Positions 1 through 10,748 of a stretch of DNA of 64,000 nucleotides are shown here, piece after piece (the stretch's first letter is position 1; every line of letters begins with the position of its first letter). A program made the position numbers and the translations under genes. The notes under the pieces were generated by a model. The model saw nothing but the letters and a program-made list of their open reading frames with translations, did no database searches and was not told the DNA's origin. Origin of the DNA: Stackebrandtia nassauensis DSM 44728 (GTDB lineage Bacteria; Actinomycetota; Actinomycetes; Mycobacteriales; Micromonosporaceae); assembly GCF_000024545.1 (NCBI RefSeq), contig NC_013947.1:1-64000 (forward strand). The letters run 5' to 3'.

Positions 1-27
1 TTTTGATGATCGATTGGGGCGACAGCG

Positions 28-1764
28 GTGAGCCAAGACGAACTCCACGCGGCATGGCAGGCCATGACCGCGGAGCTCGGCGACGAGTCCCTGTCCGGCC
101 AGCAACGTGCCTGGTTGGCGGTGACCCAGCCGCTCGGGCTGTTCGAGGACACCGTGATCATCGCCGCACCGCACCAGTTCGCGCGCGAGGCCTTCGAGTC
201 CCGACTGCGTCCGATGCTGACCGAGGCGCTGGCCCGGCGGCTGGGCCGCGCGGTGCAGATCGCCGTGACGGTGCGGGCCGCCGAGACCCCGCCGCCCCCG
301 GCCCCCGCGCATCCCCCGGTACCGGCGCCACCGGCACTGCCACCGCTGACCGGACCGTCACGCCCGCAACCGGAACCGCAGCCGCAACCCGAGGAACAGC
401 CCACCCAGCAGCGGCTCTACCGCGCCCACACCGAGAACATGCGGGCCGAGAACTCCGGCCACATCCCCTCGCAGGCCACGCCGCCCGCAGAGGACCCGCG
501 TTCCGCCCCGGCCACCCCGCCCGCGCTGTTCGACACCTCGGCGTTGAGTCCGCCGCAGTCGCCGAACCCGCGACCGCGTCCGACACCTACTTCTCCACAC
601 TCTTCTCCACAGCCCCCGGTTCCCCGGCCCAGCGGCCCGCTGGTCTCGCCGCCGCCCGCCTCCGACCCGGCGCCCGAGCGCACCGGTTTCCGCAGCGACC
701 CGAAACCGGTGCCGCCGCAGCCCGCGACCGCCACCAGGCTCAACCCGAAGTACAGCTTCGACACCTTCGTCATCGGCTCGTCCAACCGGTTCGCGCACGC
801 CGCGGCCGTGGCGGTGGCCGAATCGCCCGCCAAGGCGTACAACCCACTGTTCATCTACGGGGACTCCGGACTGGGCAAGACCCACCTGCTGCACGCCATC
901 GGGCACTATGCCCAGAACCTCGGCAACGCCAAGTCGGTGCGGTACGTGTCCACCGAGGAGTTCACCAACGACTTCATCAACTCCCTGCGCGACGACAAGA
1001 GACAGGCTTTCCAACGTCGTTATCGCGACGTCGACATCCTGCTCATCGACGACATCCAGTTCCTGGAACGCGCCGAGCGCACCCAGGAGGAGTTCTTCCA
1101 CACCTTCAACACCCTCCACAACGCGAACAAGCAGCTGGTGATCACCTCCGACCGCTCGCCCAAACAGCTGTCGACGCTGGAGGACCGGCTGCGGACCCGG
1201 TTCGAGTGGGGCCTTCTGGCCGACATCCAGCCGCCCGACCTGGAGACCCGGATCGCGATCCTGCAGAAGAAGGCGGCGCAGGAGCGGCTGGACGCGCCGC
1301 CGGACGCGCTGGAGTTCATCGCTTCGCGGATCAACCACTCGATCCGGGAGCTGGAGGGCGCGCTGATCCGGGTCACGGCCTACGCCAGTCTCACCAACAA
1401 GCCCGCCGACCTGGCCCTGGCGCAGGAAGTGTTGCGGGACTTCATCCCCGAGGGTGAGAGCCCCGACATCACCACCGAGGCCATCATGCACGCCACCGCC
1501 GACTACTTCGGCGTCAGCGACGCCGACCTGCGCGGACACTCCCGATCCCGGGTGCTGGCCAACGCCCGCCAGGTGGCCATGTACCTGTGCCGGGAGCTCA
1601 CCGAGCTGTCGCTGCCCCGCATCGGGCAGGCCTTCGGCGGCCGCGACCACACCACCGTCATGTACGCCGACCGCAAGATCCGCAAGCAGATGGCGGAGAA
1701 GCGGGCGCTGTACGACCAGATCGCGGAGCTGACGAACAGACTGAAAAATCAGTCCGGCAGCTGA
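28..1764 (+). CDS. dnaA: Chromosomal replication initiator DnaA
   Basis: Initiator ATPase that binds DnaA boxes and opens the origin. Of 578 residues, about 1-85 form the helicase-loading domain I and about 86-235 a long Pro-rich linker typical of high-GC actinobacterial DnaA. The AAA+ domain follows, with Walker A GDSGLGKT at 278-285 and Walker B LLIDDIQ near 338. The C-terminal DNA-binding helix-turn-helix carries the family signature [15 protein letters not shown]. The GTG at 28 gives MSQDEL and fits the family N-terminus; the window begins only 27 bases upstream, so its promoter is not visible. It lies directly before the box-rich origin and dnaN. Confidence 0.98.
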   Translation: MSQDELHAAWQAMTAELGDESLSGQQRAWLAVTQPLGLFEDTVIIAAPHQFAREAFESRLRPMLTEALARRLGRAVQIAVTVRAAETPPPPAPAHPPVPAPPALPPLTGPSRPQPEPQPQPEEQPTQQRLYRAHTENMRAENSGHIPSQATPPAEDPRSAPATPPALFDTSALSPPQSPNPRPRPTPTSPHSSPQPPVPRPSGPLVSPPPASDPAPERTGFRSDPKPVPPQPATATRLNPKYSFDTFVIGSSNRFAHAAAVAVAESPAKAYNPLFIYGDSGLGKTHLLHAIGHYAQNLGNAKSVRYVSTEEFTNDFINSLRDDKRQAFQRRYRDVDILLIDDIQFLERAERTQEEFFHTFNTLHNANKQLVITSDRSPKQLSTLEDRLRTRFEWGLLADIQPPDLETRIAILQKKAAQERLDAPPDALEFIASRINHSIRELEGALIRVTAYASLTNKPADLALAQEVLRDFIPEGESPDITTEAIMHATADYFGVSDADLRGHSRSRVLANARQVAMYLCRELTELSLPRIGQAFGGRDHTTVMYADRKIRKQMAEKRALYDQIAELTNRLKNQSGS

Positions 1765-2245
1765 TCCGGAAAATTCTTATCCACAGCGTCTGGGGATAAC
1801 CCTGTGGGAAAGCTGTGCAAAAGCCCCGGAATCTGTGGATTCACTGTGGAAAAACTGTGGACAGTCGAAACGTCAATGTTCACAACGGGTGTGGAAAAGC
1901 TGTGCATAACCTGTGGAGGCAGCTGTGGAGAAGTGTGGAGAACGATCCGCCGTCTGTGGAAGTGTGGAAAACCCCGACCTTCTCCACAGACTCCTCCACA
2001 CCTTCTCCACAGCACCGTTTCGTCGCTGAACTGCGGATACGCTGCTTATCCACAGTTTCCACAGCACTCAATACGACTACGGGATTTATCTATTAGAGAA
2101 AAGATCTATTGGTTGCTGTGTGGATAACTTCGCCAGCTCTGTGGTGGCCGAAACTGTCCCTGAGAATCTCTGGATCGGTGGTACCCCCGCCGGGCGGCCA
2201 TGGCAGCATGGTGGTCTCATCGAGGGGCATGCGAAGGAGAAACCC
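1765..2245. other. Replication origin oriC between dnaA and dnaN
   Basis: This 481-bp gene-free stretch is crowded with TTATCCACA-like DnaA boxes. Perfect matches lie at 1777-1785 and 2046-2054 (plus) and 2119-2127 (minus, TGTGGATAA). Many one- or two-mismatch relatives, such as TGTGCATAA at 1901-1909, TGTGGATTC at 1834-1842 and numerous TGTGGAAA forms, fill 1800-2020. An AT-rich run at about 2083-2110 is the best candidate for the unwinding element. The dnaN promoter must also lie here. Position and box density make an origin very likely; exact function is inferred. Confidence 0.93.
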
Positions 2246-3388
2246 ATGAAGCTTCGAGTCGATCGCGACGCGCTTGCCGACGCCGTCGCCTGGACGGCCA
2301 AGAGCCTGCCGGTCCGACCGTCCGTACCGGTGCTGGCCGGCGCGTTGATGACTGTCTCTGATGGACAACTGACGATCTCCGGGTTCGACTACGAGGTCTC
2401 CAGCCAGGTGACACTTCCGGTCACCTCGGACGCCTCCGGCAGCGCCCTGGTCTCCGGCAAGCTGCTCGCCGAGATCGTCAAGGCCCTGCCCGCCAAGCCC
2501 GTCGACGTCGCCGCCGAGGGCAGCCACGTCGAGATCACCTGCGGCAGCGCCCGCTTCACGCTGCCGACCATGCCCGTGGAGGACTACCCGAGCCTGCCCG
2601 ACATGCCCGAGGCCGTCGGCACCATCGACGCCGCCGCCTTCGCGGCCGCCGTCGCCCAGACCGCCGTGGCCGCCGGCAAGGACGACACCCTGCCGACCAT
2701 GACCGGCGTGCAGCTGGAGTTCACCGGTACCGGCCTGGCGCTGCTGGCCACCGACCGGTACCGGATGGCGATCCGCGACCTGCCGTGGCGCCCCGACTCC
2801 AACGACCTCAACGTGACCACGCTGATCCCGGCCAAGGCGCTGTCCGACACCGCCAAGGCGCTGGGTTCGCGGGGCGGCGAGGTCACCATCGCGCTGCCCG
2901 ACCCGTCGAACGGCCCGATCGGCATGGTCGGTTTCGCCGCCGACGGCCGTCGCACCACCAGCCGGGTCCTGGACGGTCAGCTGCCGCCGCTGCGGTCGCT
3001 GATCCCGGTGACCTACGCCGCCGAACTGCGCGTCAACGCCGCCGAGCTGGCCTCGGTCGCGCGACGGGTTTCGCTTGTCACCGAACGCAACTCGCCGCTG
3101 CGCCTCAACGTCGACGGCGACGGCCTGGTGGTCGAGGCCGGTGGCGCCGAGGACGCGACCGCCTCGGAGGCCATGGACTGTGAGTACTCCGGCGACGCGA
3201 TGAAGGTCGCGTTCAACCCGCAGTATCTTTTGGATGGCCTGTCGGCGATCTCGGCTCCGGTCGCGGTGTTCTCGTTCACCGAACCGGGCAAGCCGGTGAC
3301 GCTCAAGGGCGACAAGGCCAACGCTGACGACGACGGCGACTTCAGCGGTTACACCCACCTGTTGCAGCCGCTGCGCTACGACAGCTGA
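2246..3388 (+). CDS. dnaN: DNA polymerase III beta sliding clamp
   Basis: Ring-shaped processivity clamp for the replicative polymerase. The 380-residue product has the usual length and the three repeated clamp folds, beginning MKLRVDRDALADAVAW and ending in the family-typical HLLQPLRY segment. An open frame extends to 2120, but the ATG at 2246 has a good ribosome site (GAAGGAGA, 2233-2240) and matches the family N-terminus, so I take it as the start. It sits in the conserved dnaA-dnaN-recF-gyrB order. Confidence 0.98.
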   Translation: MKLRVDRDALADAVAWTAKSLPVRPSVPVLAGALMTVSDGQLTISGFDYEVSSQVTLPVTSDASGSALVSGKLLAEIVKALPAKPVDVAAEGSHVEITCGSARFTLPTMPVEDYPSLPDMPEAVGTIDAAAFAAAVAQTAVAAGKDDTLPTMTGVQLEFTGTGLALLATDRYRMAIRDLPWRPDSNDLNVTTLIPAKALSDTAKALGSRGGEVTIALPDPSNGPIGMVGFAADGRRTTSRVLDGQLPPLRSLIPVTYAAELRVNAAELASVARRVSLVTERNSPLRLNVDGDGLVVEAGGAEDATASEAMDCEYSGDAMKVAFNPQYLLDGLSAISAPVAVFSFTEPGKPVTLKGDKANADDDGDFSGYTHLLQPLRYDS

Positions 3389-3419
3389 TAATCCACATTA
3401 GCCATAGAGGAGTATTCGG

Positions 3420-4298
3420 ATGCAACTCGGCATCGTCGGTCTGGGCAAGATGGGCGGCAACATGCGCACTCGGTTGCGCGAGGCCGGTCACGAGGTCTTC
3501 GGCTTCGACAGGGACGCGTCGCTGACCGACGTTGCCGATCTGCCCGAACTGGTGTCGCGCCTCGACGCGCCGCGCGCGGTGTGGGTCATGGTTCCGGCCG
3601 GTGACCCCACCCGCGACACCGTCCACGCTCTCGGCGAACTGCTCAGCGAGGGCGACGTCGTCATCGACGGCGGCAACTCCCGGTTCACCGACGACGCCGA
3701 GCACGCCGAACACCTGGCGGGCAAGGGCGTCGGCTACATCGACGCCGGGGTCTCCGGCGGCGTGTGGGGCCGCGAGAACGGCTACGCGCTGATGGTCGGC
3801 GGCGCCAAGGGCGACGTCGACAAGCTGATGCCGATCTTCGACGCGCTCAAGCCGCCCGGCGAGTACGGCTTCGTCCACGCGGGCGGGGTCGGCGCGGGCC
3901 ACTACGCGAAGATGGTCCACAACGGCATCGAGTACGGCCTGATGCAGGCCTACGCCGAGGGTTACGAACTGCTGCGGGCCAGCGAGTACGTCGATGACGT
4001 CCCGGCGGTCTTCAAGTCCTGGCGCGAGGGCACCGTGGTGCGTTCCTGGCTGCTGGACCTGATGGACCGGGCGCTGGACGAGGACCCGAACCTGGACAAG
4101 CTGGCCGGTTACGCCACCGACTCCGGCGAGGGCCGCTGGACCGTCGAGGAGTCGATCCGGCTGGCGGTGCCGCTCAACGCGATCACCGCGTCGCTGTACG
4201 CGCGCTTCGCCTCCCGTCAGGACGACTCCGACGCGATGAAGGCGATCGCCGCGCTGCGCAACCAGTTCGGTGGCCACGCGGTCAAGCCGGAGAAGTAG
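3420..4298 (+). CDS. gnd: 6-phosphogluconate dehydrogenase, short form
   Basis: Oxidative decarboxylation of 6-phosphogluconate to ribulose 5-phosphate in the pentose phosphate pathway. The N-terminus MQLGIVGLGKMGGNMR is the dinucleotide-binding GxGxMG fold, DGGNSRFTDD follows, and YGFVHAGGVGAGHYAKMVHNG contains the catalytic Lys region. At 292 residues it is the short tetrameric type rather than the roughly 470-residue form. The ribosome site GAGGAG lies just before the ATG. Presence between dnaN and recF is a known actinobacterial arrangement. Cofactor (NAD versus NADP) cannot be read from sequence alone. Confidence 0.95.
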   Translation: MQLGIVGLGKMGGNMRTRLREAGHEVFGFDRDASLTDVADLPELVSRLDAPRAVWVMVPAGDPTRDTVHALGELLSEGDVVIDGGNSRFTDDAEHAEHLAGKGVGYIDAGVSGGVWGRENGYALMVGGAKGDVDKLMPIFDALKPPGEYGFVHAGGVGAGHYAKMVHNGIEYGLMQAYAEGYELLRASEYVDDVPAVFKSWREGTVVRSWLLDLMDRALDEDPNLDKLAGYATDSGEGRWTVEESIRLAVPLNAITASLYARFASRQDDSDAMKAIAALRNQFGGHAVKPEK

Positions 4299-4364
4299 CG
4301 ACCGGACTGTCACAACCACGAGAGACAATATTCGTCATGCGGGGGGCCCGAAAGGCGGTGTGAT

Positions 4365-5501
4365 GTGCATGTTCGGCGGCTGGAGCTGACCGACTTCCGT
4401 TCCTACGGTCACGTCGACGTCGAACTGCCCGAAGGCCCGAGCGTCTTCGTCGGCCCCAACGGGCACGGCAAGACCAACCTGATCGAATCGCTGGGCTACC
4501 TGGCCACCGGTTCCAGTCACCGGGTCACCTCGGACGCGCCGCTGGTGCGCGCGGGGTGCGAGTCGGCGACCGCCCGCGCCGCGATCGTCCATGAAGGACG
4601 CGAGCTGCTGGCCGAGCTGACCATCACCCCCGGCAAGGCCAACCGGGCCCGGCTCAACCGCTCCCCGCTGCCGCGGTCCCGCGACCTGATCGGGGCGCTC
4701 AAGGCGGTCGTGTTCGCGCCCGAGGACCTCAACCTGATCCGCGGCGAACCCGAACAGCGGCGCCGGTTGCTGGACGAACTGCTCATCGCCCGGCACCCGC
4801 GGTTCGCCGGGGTGCGCGCCGACTACGACCGGGTCGTCAAGCAGCGCAACGCCCTGCTGCGGACCGCGTACTTGGCCCGCAAGACCGGCGGCCGGGGCAA
4901 CACCGACCTGCACACTTTGGACACCTGGGACGCGCACCTGGCCCAGCACGGCGCCGACCTGCTGGCCGGGCGGCTGGCCCTCATCGAGGACTACACCCCC
5001 TACGTGGTCAAGGCGTACGAGGCCGTCAGCGCCGGACGCGGGCGGCCGAGGCTCAGCTATCACAGCGCCCTGGGCGAGAACGAACCGTTGTCCCCCGACC
5101 GGGACCTGCTGACCGCCCGGCTGTCGGCCGCGCTGGCCACCGCCCGCAGCCGCGAGGTGGAACGCGGCACCACCCTGGTGGGCCCGCACCGCGACGACCT
5201 GAAACTCGTGCTCGGCGACCTGCCCGCCAAGGGCTACGCCAGCCACGGCGAGTCCTGGTCCTACGCGCTGGCACTGCGGCTGGGCGCGGCGGAACTGCTG
5301 CGCGACAACGGGACCGCGCCGGTGCTCATCCTCGACGACGTCTACGCCGAGTTGGACTCGCAGCGGCGGGAACGACTGGCCGAACTCGTCGCCAGGGCGC
5401 CGCAGGTGCTGGTGACCTGCGCGGTGGCCGAGGACGTGCCCGCGCAGATGAGCGGCGGCCGCTATGACATTCACGACGGGGAGGTAAGGCGTGTCATATG
5501 A
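4365..5501 (+). CDS. recF: DNA replication and repair protein RecF
   Basis: SMC-like ATPase that helps load RecA at single-strand gaps. The 378-residue product begins MHVRRLELTDFRSYG, has Walker A GPNGHGKTN near residue 31, and ends with a Walker B block (VLILDDVYAELDSQRR) and an SYALALRLGAAELL stretch typical of RecF. The start is a GTG 66 bp after gnd. Its 3' end overlaps the next gene by 11 bases, suggesting co-translation. Confidence 0.97.
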   Translation: MHVRRLELTDFRSYGHVDVELPEGPSVFVGPNGHGKTNLIESLGYLATGSSHRVTSDAPLVRAGCESATARAAIVHEGRELLAELTITPGKANRARLNRSPLPRSRDLIGALKAVVFAPEDLNLIRGEPEQRRRLLDELLIARHPRFAGVRADYDRVVKQRNALLRTAYLARKTGGRGNTDLHTLDTWDAHLAQHGADLLAGRLALIEDYTPYVVKAYEAVSAGRGRPRLSYHSALGENEPLSPDRDLLTARLSAALATARSREVERGTTLVGPHRDDLKLVLGDLPAKGYASHGESWSYALALRLGAAELLRDNGTAPVLILDDVYAELDSQRRERLAELVARAPQVLVTCAVAEDVPAQMSGGRYDIHDGEVRRVI

Positions 5502-5895
5502 ACCACGGCGCAAACGGCGTCGCCCGACCGGAGCCTGGTCGGGCCCCGGGCCCGACGGCCGCGATCCGCAGCCGCTCGGCGAGGTGCTGGGCAAACTCAT
5601 CAAGGACCGGGGTTGGCGCGATCCGGCGGCCAAGGCCGGGCTGTTCGCGAACTGGCCCCAGATCGTCGGCCCCGAGATCGCGGAGCACTGCCGTCCGGTG
5701 TCGTGCGCGGACGGCGAGCTGATCATCGAGGCCGAGTCGGCGGCGTGGGCCACCCAGCTGCGGCTGTTCAAGACCCAGATCCTGGCCCGGCTGGCCTCGC
5801 ACTCGGGGCCGCAGGTGGTCACTCGGCTGCGGATCCAGGGACCGTCGCAGCCGTCCTACGTCACCGGGCCCCGGCGGGTGCGGTTTCGATCATGA
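5491..5895 (+). CDS. DUF721 (DciA-like) protein
   Basis: This 134-residue basic protein has an Arg-rich N-terminus and the DUF721 core: LGEVLGKLIKDRGW, then WPQIVGPEIAEHCRPV, then ESAAWATQLRLFKTQIL. DUF721 includes DciA, a helicase-interacting replication factor in bacteria lacking DnaC, and the protein is almost always found between recF and gyrB in actinobacteria. A replication role is inferred from family and context. The GTG start lies inside recF. The following 268 bp up to gyrB hold no gene and presumably contain the gyrB promoter. Confidence 0.9.
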   Translation: MSYEPRRKRRRPTGAWSGPGPDGRDPQPLGEVLGKLIKDRGWRDPAAKAGLFANWPQIVGPEIAEHCRPVSCADGELIIEAESAAWATQLRLFKTQILARLASHSGPQVVTRLRIQGPSQPSYVTGPRRVRFRS

Positions 5896-6163
5896 GCTTC
5901 GCTCACACCCCGGCCACGGCGGCGACGGGCGCGAGAGCAACGCGTGGCATAGAAGTTGCCGCACCCGTGATAGGGGGGTACACGGGGACGAATTCAGCAA
6001 TCTGTGAGCCAAATACGGGCCGCGCCGTGCGTTTCTGTCGGGGCCACCCAGTAGGATTGACGTGAGCTGCCGGGCGGGCGTGTCGGCCATACTGCGACAA
6101 ACATGGCTTTGACGACGACCGTCCGGTTCTCATGGTCGAACGTCTAACAACAAGGAGCACTTG

Positions 6164-8134
6164 GTGGCAGCGGCGGAAAAGAAGCAGGATGACTACAACG
6201 CCGGGTCGCTTACCGTCCTCGAGGGTCTCGAGGCGGTTCGCAAACGACCCGGCATGTACATCGGCTCGACGGGGGAACGCGGCCTCCATCACCTGATCTG
6301 GGAAGTCGTCGACAACGCGGTCGACGAGGCAATGGCGGGACACTGCGACACGATCGACGTCACCATCCTGGCCGACAACGGGGTCCGTGTCATCGACAAC
6401 GGTCGTGGCTTCCCGGTCGACCTGCACCCCAAACTCAAGAAGCCCGGCGTCGAGGTCGCGCTGACCGTGCTGCACGCGGGCGGCAAGTTCGACTCCAAGT
6501 CCTACGCGGTCTCCGGTGGTCTGCACGGCGTCGGCATCTCGGTGGTGAACGCGCTGTCGACCCGCATCGAGATGGAGATCCAGCGCGACGGTTTCGTCTG
6601 GACGCAGTCGTACAAGCACTCGGTGCCCGGTCCGCTGGAGCAGGGCGAGAAGTCGCGCAAGACCGGAACCTCGGTGAGCTTCTGGCCGGACGACACCATC
6701 TTCGAGACCACCGTCTACAACTTCGAGACCATCTACCGGCGGTTGCAGGAATACGCGTTCCTCAACAAGAACCTCAAGATCGTGCTGCGCGACGAACGGC
6801 CGCGACCGGAGTCCGAGGAGGACACCAAACCGCGCGAGGTGGTGTTCCAGTACGCCGAGGGCATCGCCGACTTCGTCCGGCACCTCAACGCCACCAAGTC
6901 GCCGCTGCACAAGTCGGTCGTCATGTTCGAGGCGAAGTCCGAGGAGGACGGCTCGAGCCTCGAGGTCGCGATGCAGTGGAACGAGTCCTACGGCGAGAGC
7001 GTCTACACCTTCGCCAACGCCATCAACACCCACGAGGGCGGCACCCACGAAGAGGGCTTCCGGGCCGCGCTGACCACCTGCGTCAACAAGTACGGCACCG
7101 ACCGCAAGCTGCTCAAGGGCACCGACCGGCTGTCGGGCGACGACATCCGCGAGGGACTGGCCGCGATCGTGTCGGTGAAACTCGTCGAGCCGCAGTTCGA
7201 GGGCCAGACCAAGACCAAACTGGGCAACACCGAGGTCAAGAGCTTCGTGCAGCGGGTCTGCAACGAGTGGCTGGTCGACTGGTTCGACCGCAACCCGTCC
7301 GAGGCCAAGACGATCATCACCAAGGCCTCGGCCGCCGCCCAGGCCCGCAAGGCCGCCGCCCAGGCCCGCAAGCTGGCCCGCCGCAAGTCGCTGCTGGAGA
7401 CCTCCTCCATGCCGGGCAAGCTGGCCGACTGCCAGTCCACCGACCCGAGCGAGTCGGAGATGTTCGTCGTCGAGGGTGACTCGGCCGGTGGTTCCGCCAA
7501 ACAGGGCCGCGACCCGCGCACCCAGGCCATCCTGCCGATCCGGGGCAAGATCCTCAACGTCGAGAAGGCCCGCATCGACAAGATCCTCAAGAACAACGAG
7601 GTCCAGGCGATGATCACGGCACTGGGCACCGGCATCCACGACGACTTCGACATCGAGAAACTGCGCTACCACAAGATCATCCTGATGTCGGACGCCGATG
7701 TGGACGGTCAGCACATCAACACGCTGCTGCTGACGTTGCTGTTCCGGATGATGCGCCCGCTGGTGGAGATGGGCCACGTCTACATGTCGCAGCCGCCGCT
7801 GTACAAGATCAAGTGGAACCGCAAGGGCGACCAGGTCGAGTACGCCTTCTCCGACCGGGAACGCGACGGTCTCATCGAGATGGGCATGTCGCAGGGCAAG
7901 CCGGACCCGCGCAAGTACGACGGCATCCAGCGCTACAAGGGTCTGGGCGAGATGAACTACACCGAGCTGTGGGAGACCACGATGAACCCGGCCACCCGGG
8001 CGCTGCTCCAGGTCACGCTCGACGACGCCGCCACCGCCGACGAACTGTTCAGCGTCCTGATGGGCGAGGACGTCGAGACCCGGCGCAACTTCATCCAGCG
8101 CAACGCCAAGGACGTCCGCTTTCTTGATATTTAG
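6164..8134 (+). CDS. gyrB: DNA gyrase subunit B
   Basis: ATPase subunit of gyrase, which introduces negative supercoils. The 656-residue protein shows the GHKL ATPase features ([17 protein letters not shown], then DNGRGFPVD, then [15 protein letters not shown]). Its TOPRIM metal site comprises [15 protein letters not shown] and DADVDGQH. It ends in the [16 protein letters not shown] tail. A TTG three bases upstream is also in frame, but GTG at 6164 is better spaced (6 nt) from AAGGAG at 6152-6157. It is followed by gyrA. Confidence 0.98.
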   Translation: MAAAEKKQDDYNAGSLTVLEGLEAVRKRPGMYIGSTGERGLHHLIWEVVDNAVDEAMAGHCDTIDVTILADNGVRVIDNGRGFPVDLHPKLKKPGVEVALTVLHAGGKFDSKSYAVSGGLHGVGISVVNALSTRIEMEIQRDGFVWTQSYKHSVPGPLEQGEKSRKTGTSVSFWPDDTIFETTVYNFETIYRRLQEYAFLNKNLKIVLRDERPRPESEEDTKPREVVFQYAEGIADFVRHLNATKSPLHKSVVMFEAKSEEDGSSLEVAMQWNESYGESVYTFANAINTHEGGTHEEGFRAALTTCVNKYGTDRKLLKGTDRLSGDDIREGLAAIVSVKLVEPQFEGQTKTKLGNTEVKSFVQRVCNEWLVDWFDRNPSEAKTIITKASAAAQARKAAAQARKLARRKSLLETSSMPGKLADCQSTDPSESEMFVVEGDSAGGSAKQGRDPRTQAILPIRGKILNVEKARIDKILKNNEVQAMITALGTGIHDDFDIEKLRYHKIILMSDADVDGQHINTLLLTLLFRMMRPLVEMGHVYMSQPPLYKIKWNRKGDQVEYAFSDRERDGLIEMGMSQGKPDPRKYDGIQRYKGLGEMNYTELWETTMNPATRALLQVTLDDAATADELFSVLMGEDVETRRNFIQRNAKDVRFLDI

Positions 8135-8188
8135 AAACAGAGTCTTGACATCGAACGGCCCTGGTGTGGCCTTCACTAATCTGACAAA

Positions 8189-8232
8189 CGGTTGTCCCGC
8201 CGAAGGCGGGGCGGTTGTCCCGTCACGACGGG
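8189..8232 (+). promoter_or_regulatory. Tandem repeat-hairpin leader before gyrA
   Basis: The 11-mer CGGTTGTCCCG occurs twice (8189-8199 and 8212-8222). Each copy runs into a small GC hairpin: CCCGCC-GAA-GGCGGG at 8196-8210, then CCCGT/ACGGG at 8219-8232. The second hairpin ends about 15 nt before the gyrA start codon and just before its GGGGAGAGG ribosome site. A role in controlling gyrA expression is only inferred. Confidence 0.5.
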
Positions 8233-8247
8233 GGAGAGGTAAATAGG

Positions 8248-10743
8248 GTGAGCGACCCAAACCAGCCGGAACTTGAGGTGCCCGAGGTGGGCGCCGGACG
8301 CATCGAGCCGGTAGGCGTCGAAGTCCAGATGCAACGCTCCTATCTCGACTACGCCATGAGCGTGATCGTCGGGCGGGCGCTGCCGGACGTTCGTGACGGC
8401 CTCAAACCGGTGCACCGCAAGATCCTCTATGGAATGTACGACGGCGGCTATCGGCCGGATCGCGGATACGTCAAGTGCTCCCGCGTCGTCGGTGACGTCA
8501 TGGGGCAGTACCACCCGCACGGCGACTCCGCCATCTACGACTCCCTGGTCCGGATGGCGCAGCCGTGGTCGATGCGGTACCCGCTCATCGACGGCCAGGG
8601 CAACTTCGGTTCGCCGGGCAACGACCCGGCCGCCGCCATGCGGTACACCGAGTCCCGGCTCGACCCGCTGGCGATGGAGATGCTGCGGGACATCGACGAG
8701 GACTCGGTCGACTTCGGGCCCAACTACGACGGCAAGACCACCGAGCCCGAGGTGCTGCCGGCCCGGATCCCGAACCTGCTCGTCAACGGCTCCGAGGGCA
8801 TCGCCGTCGGCATGGCCACCAAGATCCCGCCGCACAACCTGCGCGAGGTCGCCGCGGCCGTCAACTGGTGTCTCGACAACACCGAGGCCGACGAGGAGGA
8901 GACCCTCGAGGCCCTGATCAAACTGGTGCAGGGCCCCGACTTCCCCACCTCGGCGCTGATCGTCGGGCGCGCCGGGATCGAGGACGCCTACCGCACCGGC
9001 CGCGGCTCCATCCGGATGCGCGCCGTCATCGAGGTCGAGGAGGACCGCAAGGGCCGTCCGTGCCTGGTGGTCACCGAGATGCCCTACCAGGTCAACCCGG
9101 ACAACCTGGCCGAGCGGATCGCCGAACTCGTCAAGGACGGCAAGCTCAACGGCATCGCCGACATCCGCGAGGAGTCGTCCGGCCGCACCGGTATGCGACT
9201 GGTCCTGGTGCTCAAGCGCGACGCGGTCGCCAAGGTCGTCCTCAACAACCTGTACAAGCACACCCAGTTGCAGGAGACCTTCGGCGCCAACATGCTGGCG
9301 CTGGTCGACGGGGTGCCGCGCACTCTGAACCTGGCCCAGTTCGTGCGGCACTACGTGGCGCACCAGATCGAGGTCATCGTCCGGCGCACCAAGTTCCGGC
9401 TGCGCAAGGCCGAGGAACGCGCCCACATCCTGCGTGGTCTGCAGAAGGCGCTCGACCAGCTCGACGCGGTGATCGCGTTGATCCGCAGCTCGCCGTCGGC
9501 CGAGGAGTCCAAGACCGGCCTGATGAACCTGCTGGAAGTGGACGAGATCCAGGCCACCGCGATCCTGGACATGCAGCTGCGTCGCCTGGCGGCGTTGGAA
9601 CGGCAGAAGATCCTCGACGAACTGGCCGAGATCGAGGCCAAGATCGCCGACCTGGAGGACATCCTCGCCAAGCCGGAGCGGCAGCGGCAGATCATCAAGG
9701 ACGAGCTCGGCGCGATCGTCGCCAAATGGGGCGACGAACGTCGCACCAAGATCGTCCCCTTCGAGGGCGAGGTCAACATGGAGGACCTCATCGCCCGCGA
9801 GGACGTCGTGGTCACCATCACCCGCGGCGGCTACGCCAAGCGCACCAAGGTCGACCTGTACCGCTCGCAACGTCGCGGCGGCAAGGGCGTCTCGGGCGCG
9901 ACGCTCAAGCAGGACGACCTGGTCAGCCACTTCTTCGTGTGCTCGACGCACGACTGGATGCTGTTCTTCACCAACAAGGGCCGCGTCTACCGGGCCAAGG
10001 CCTACGAACTGCCGGAGGCCAGCCGCACCGCGCGCGGCCAGCACGTCGCCAACCTGCTGGCCTTCCAGCCGGACGAGCAGATCGCCCAGGTGATGCAGAT
10101 CAGCGGCTACGACGTGGCGCCGTACCTGGTGCTGGCGACCCGCCGCGGTCTGGTCAAGAAGACGAAGCTCACCGACTTCGACTCGCCGCGCACCGGCGGT
10201 GTGATCGGAATCAACCTGCGCGACGGCGACGAGGTGGTCGGGGCGGCGCTCATCAACCCCGACGACGACCTGCTGCTCGTCTCCAAGAAGGCGCAGGCGA
10301 TCCGGTTCATGGCCTCCGACGAGAGCCTGCGTCCCATGGGCCGGGCCACTTCGGGTGTCATCGGCATGCGCTTCGTCGAGGCCGACGAACTGTTGACAAT
10401 GGAGGTCGTCCGCGGTGGAATGGACATCCTCGTGGCCACGAGCGGCGGTTATGCCAAACGAACCCCGGTCGAGGAATACCCTCAGCAAGGCCGAGGCGGC
10501 AAGGGCGTGCTCACCGCTAAAATAACCGAGCGGCGGGGTAACCTCGTCGGCGCGTTGTCGGTGACACCTGACGACGAATTGTTCGCCATTACCTCAGAGG
10601 GCGGGGTAATCCGGACACCGGTGAAACCGGTGCGGCGGACCACAGATCGCAACACCATGGGTGTCAAGCTAATGGATCTGCCGGAGGGTGTTTCGCTCCT
10701 CGCGATGGCGCGAAGCGCTGACGAACCAGACGAACAGGACTGA
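8248..10743 (+). CDS. gyrA: DNA gyrase subunit A
   Basis: DNA cleavage-rejoining subunit. The 831-residue protein has the catalytic Tyr in [10 protein letters not shown] (Y133) and the quinolone-determining segment [20 protein letters not shown] with Ser94 and Asp98. These correspond to the E. coli Ser83/Asp87 sensitive type. The GyrA box [11 protein letters not shown] and the repeated beta-pinwheel blades of the C-terminal domain are present. GTG at 8248 follows GGGGAGAGG. An upstream in-frame GTG at 8215 lies in the repeat leader and is unlikely. The next gene follows after 5 bases. Confidence 0.98.
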   Translation: MSDPNQPELEVPEVGAGRIEPVGVEVQMQRSYLDYAMSVIVGRALPDVRDGLKPVHRKILYGMYDGGYRPDRGYVKCSRVVGDVMGQYHPHGDSAIYDSLVRMAQPWSMRYPLIDGQGNFGSPGNDPAAAMRYTESRLDPLAMEMLRDIDEDSVDFGPNYDGKTTEPEVLPARIPNLLVNGSEGIAVGMATKIPPHNLREVAAAVNWCLDNTEADEEETLEALIKLVQGPDFPTSALIVGRAGIEDAYRTGRGSIRMRAVIEVEEDRKGRPCLVVTEMPYQVNPDNLAERIAELVKDGKLNGIADIREESSGRTGMRLVLVLKRDAVAKVVLNNLYKHTQLQETFGANMLALVDGVPRTLNLAQFVRHYVAHQIEVIVRRTKFRLRKAEERAHILRGLQKALDQLDAVIALIRSSPSAEESKTGLMNLLEVDEIQATAILDMQLRRLAALERQKILDELAEIEAKIADLEDILAKPERQRQIIKDELGAIVAKWGDERRTKIVPFEGEVNMEDLIAREDVVVTITRGGYAKRTKVDLYRSQRRGGKGVSGATLKQDDLVSHFFVCSTHDWMLFFTNKGRVYRAKAYELPEASRTARGQHVANLLAFQPDEQIAQVMQISGYDVAPYLVLATRRGLVKKTKLTDFDSPRTGGVIGINLRDGDEVVGAALINPDDDLLLVSKKAQAIRFMASDESLRPMGRATSGVIGMRFVEADELLTMEVVRGGMDILVATSGGYAKRTPVEEYPQQGRGGKGVLTAKITERRGNLVGALSVTPDDELFAITSEGGVIRTPVKPVRRTTDRNTMGVKLMDLPEGVSLLAMARSADEPDEQD

Positions 10744-10748
10744 ACAAC

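Noticed and set aside
5903..8260. Very long minus-strand open frames opposite gyrB (785 codons) and gyrA (770 codons)
   Set aside because: They mirror the codon pattern of the real genes in high-GC DNA; their products are Asp/Gly/Val/Arg-rich without domains.
8248..10743. Natural quinolone-resistance change in GyrA
   Set aside because: Ser94 and Asp98 are the sensitive-type residues at the key positions.
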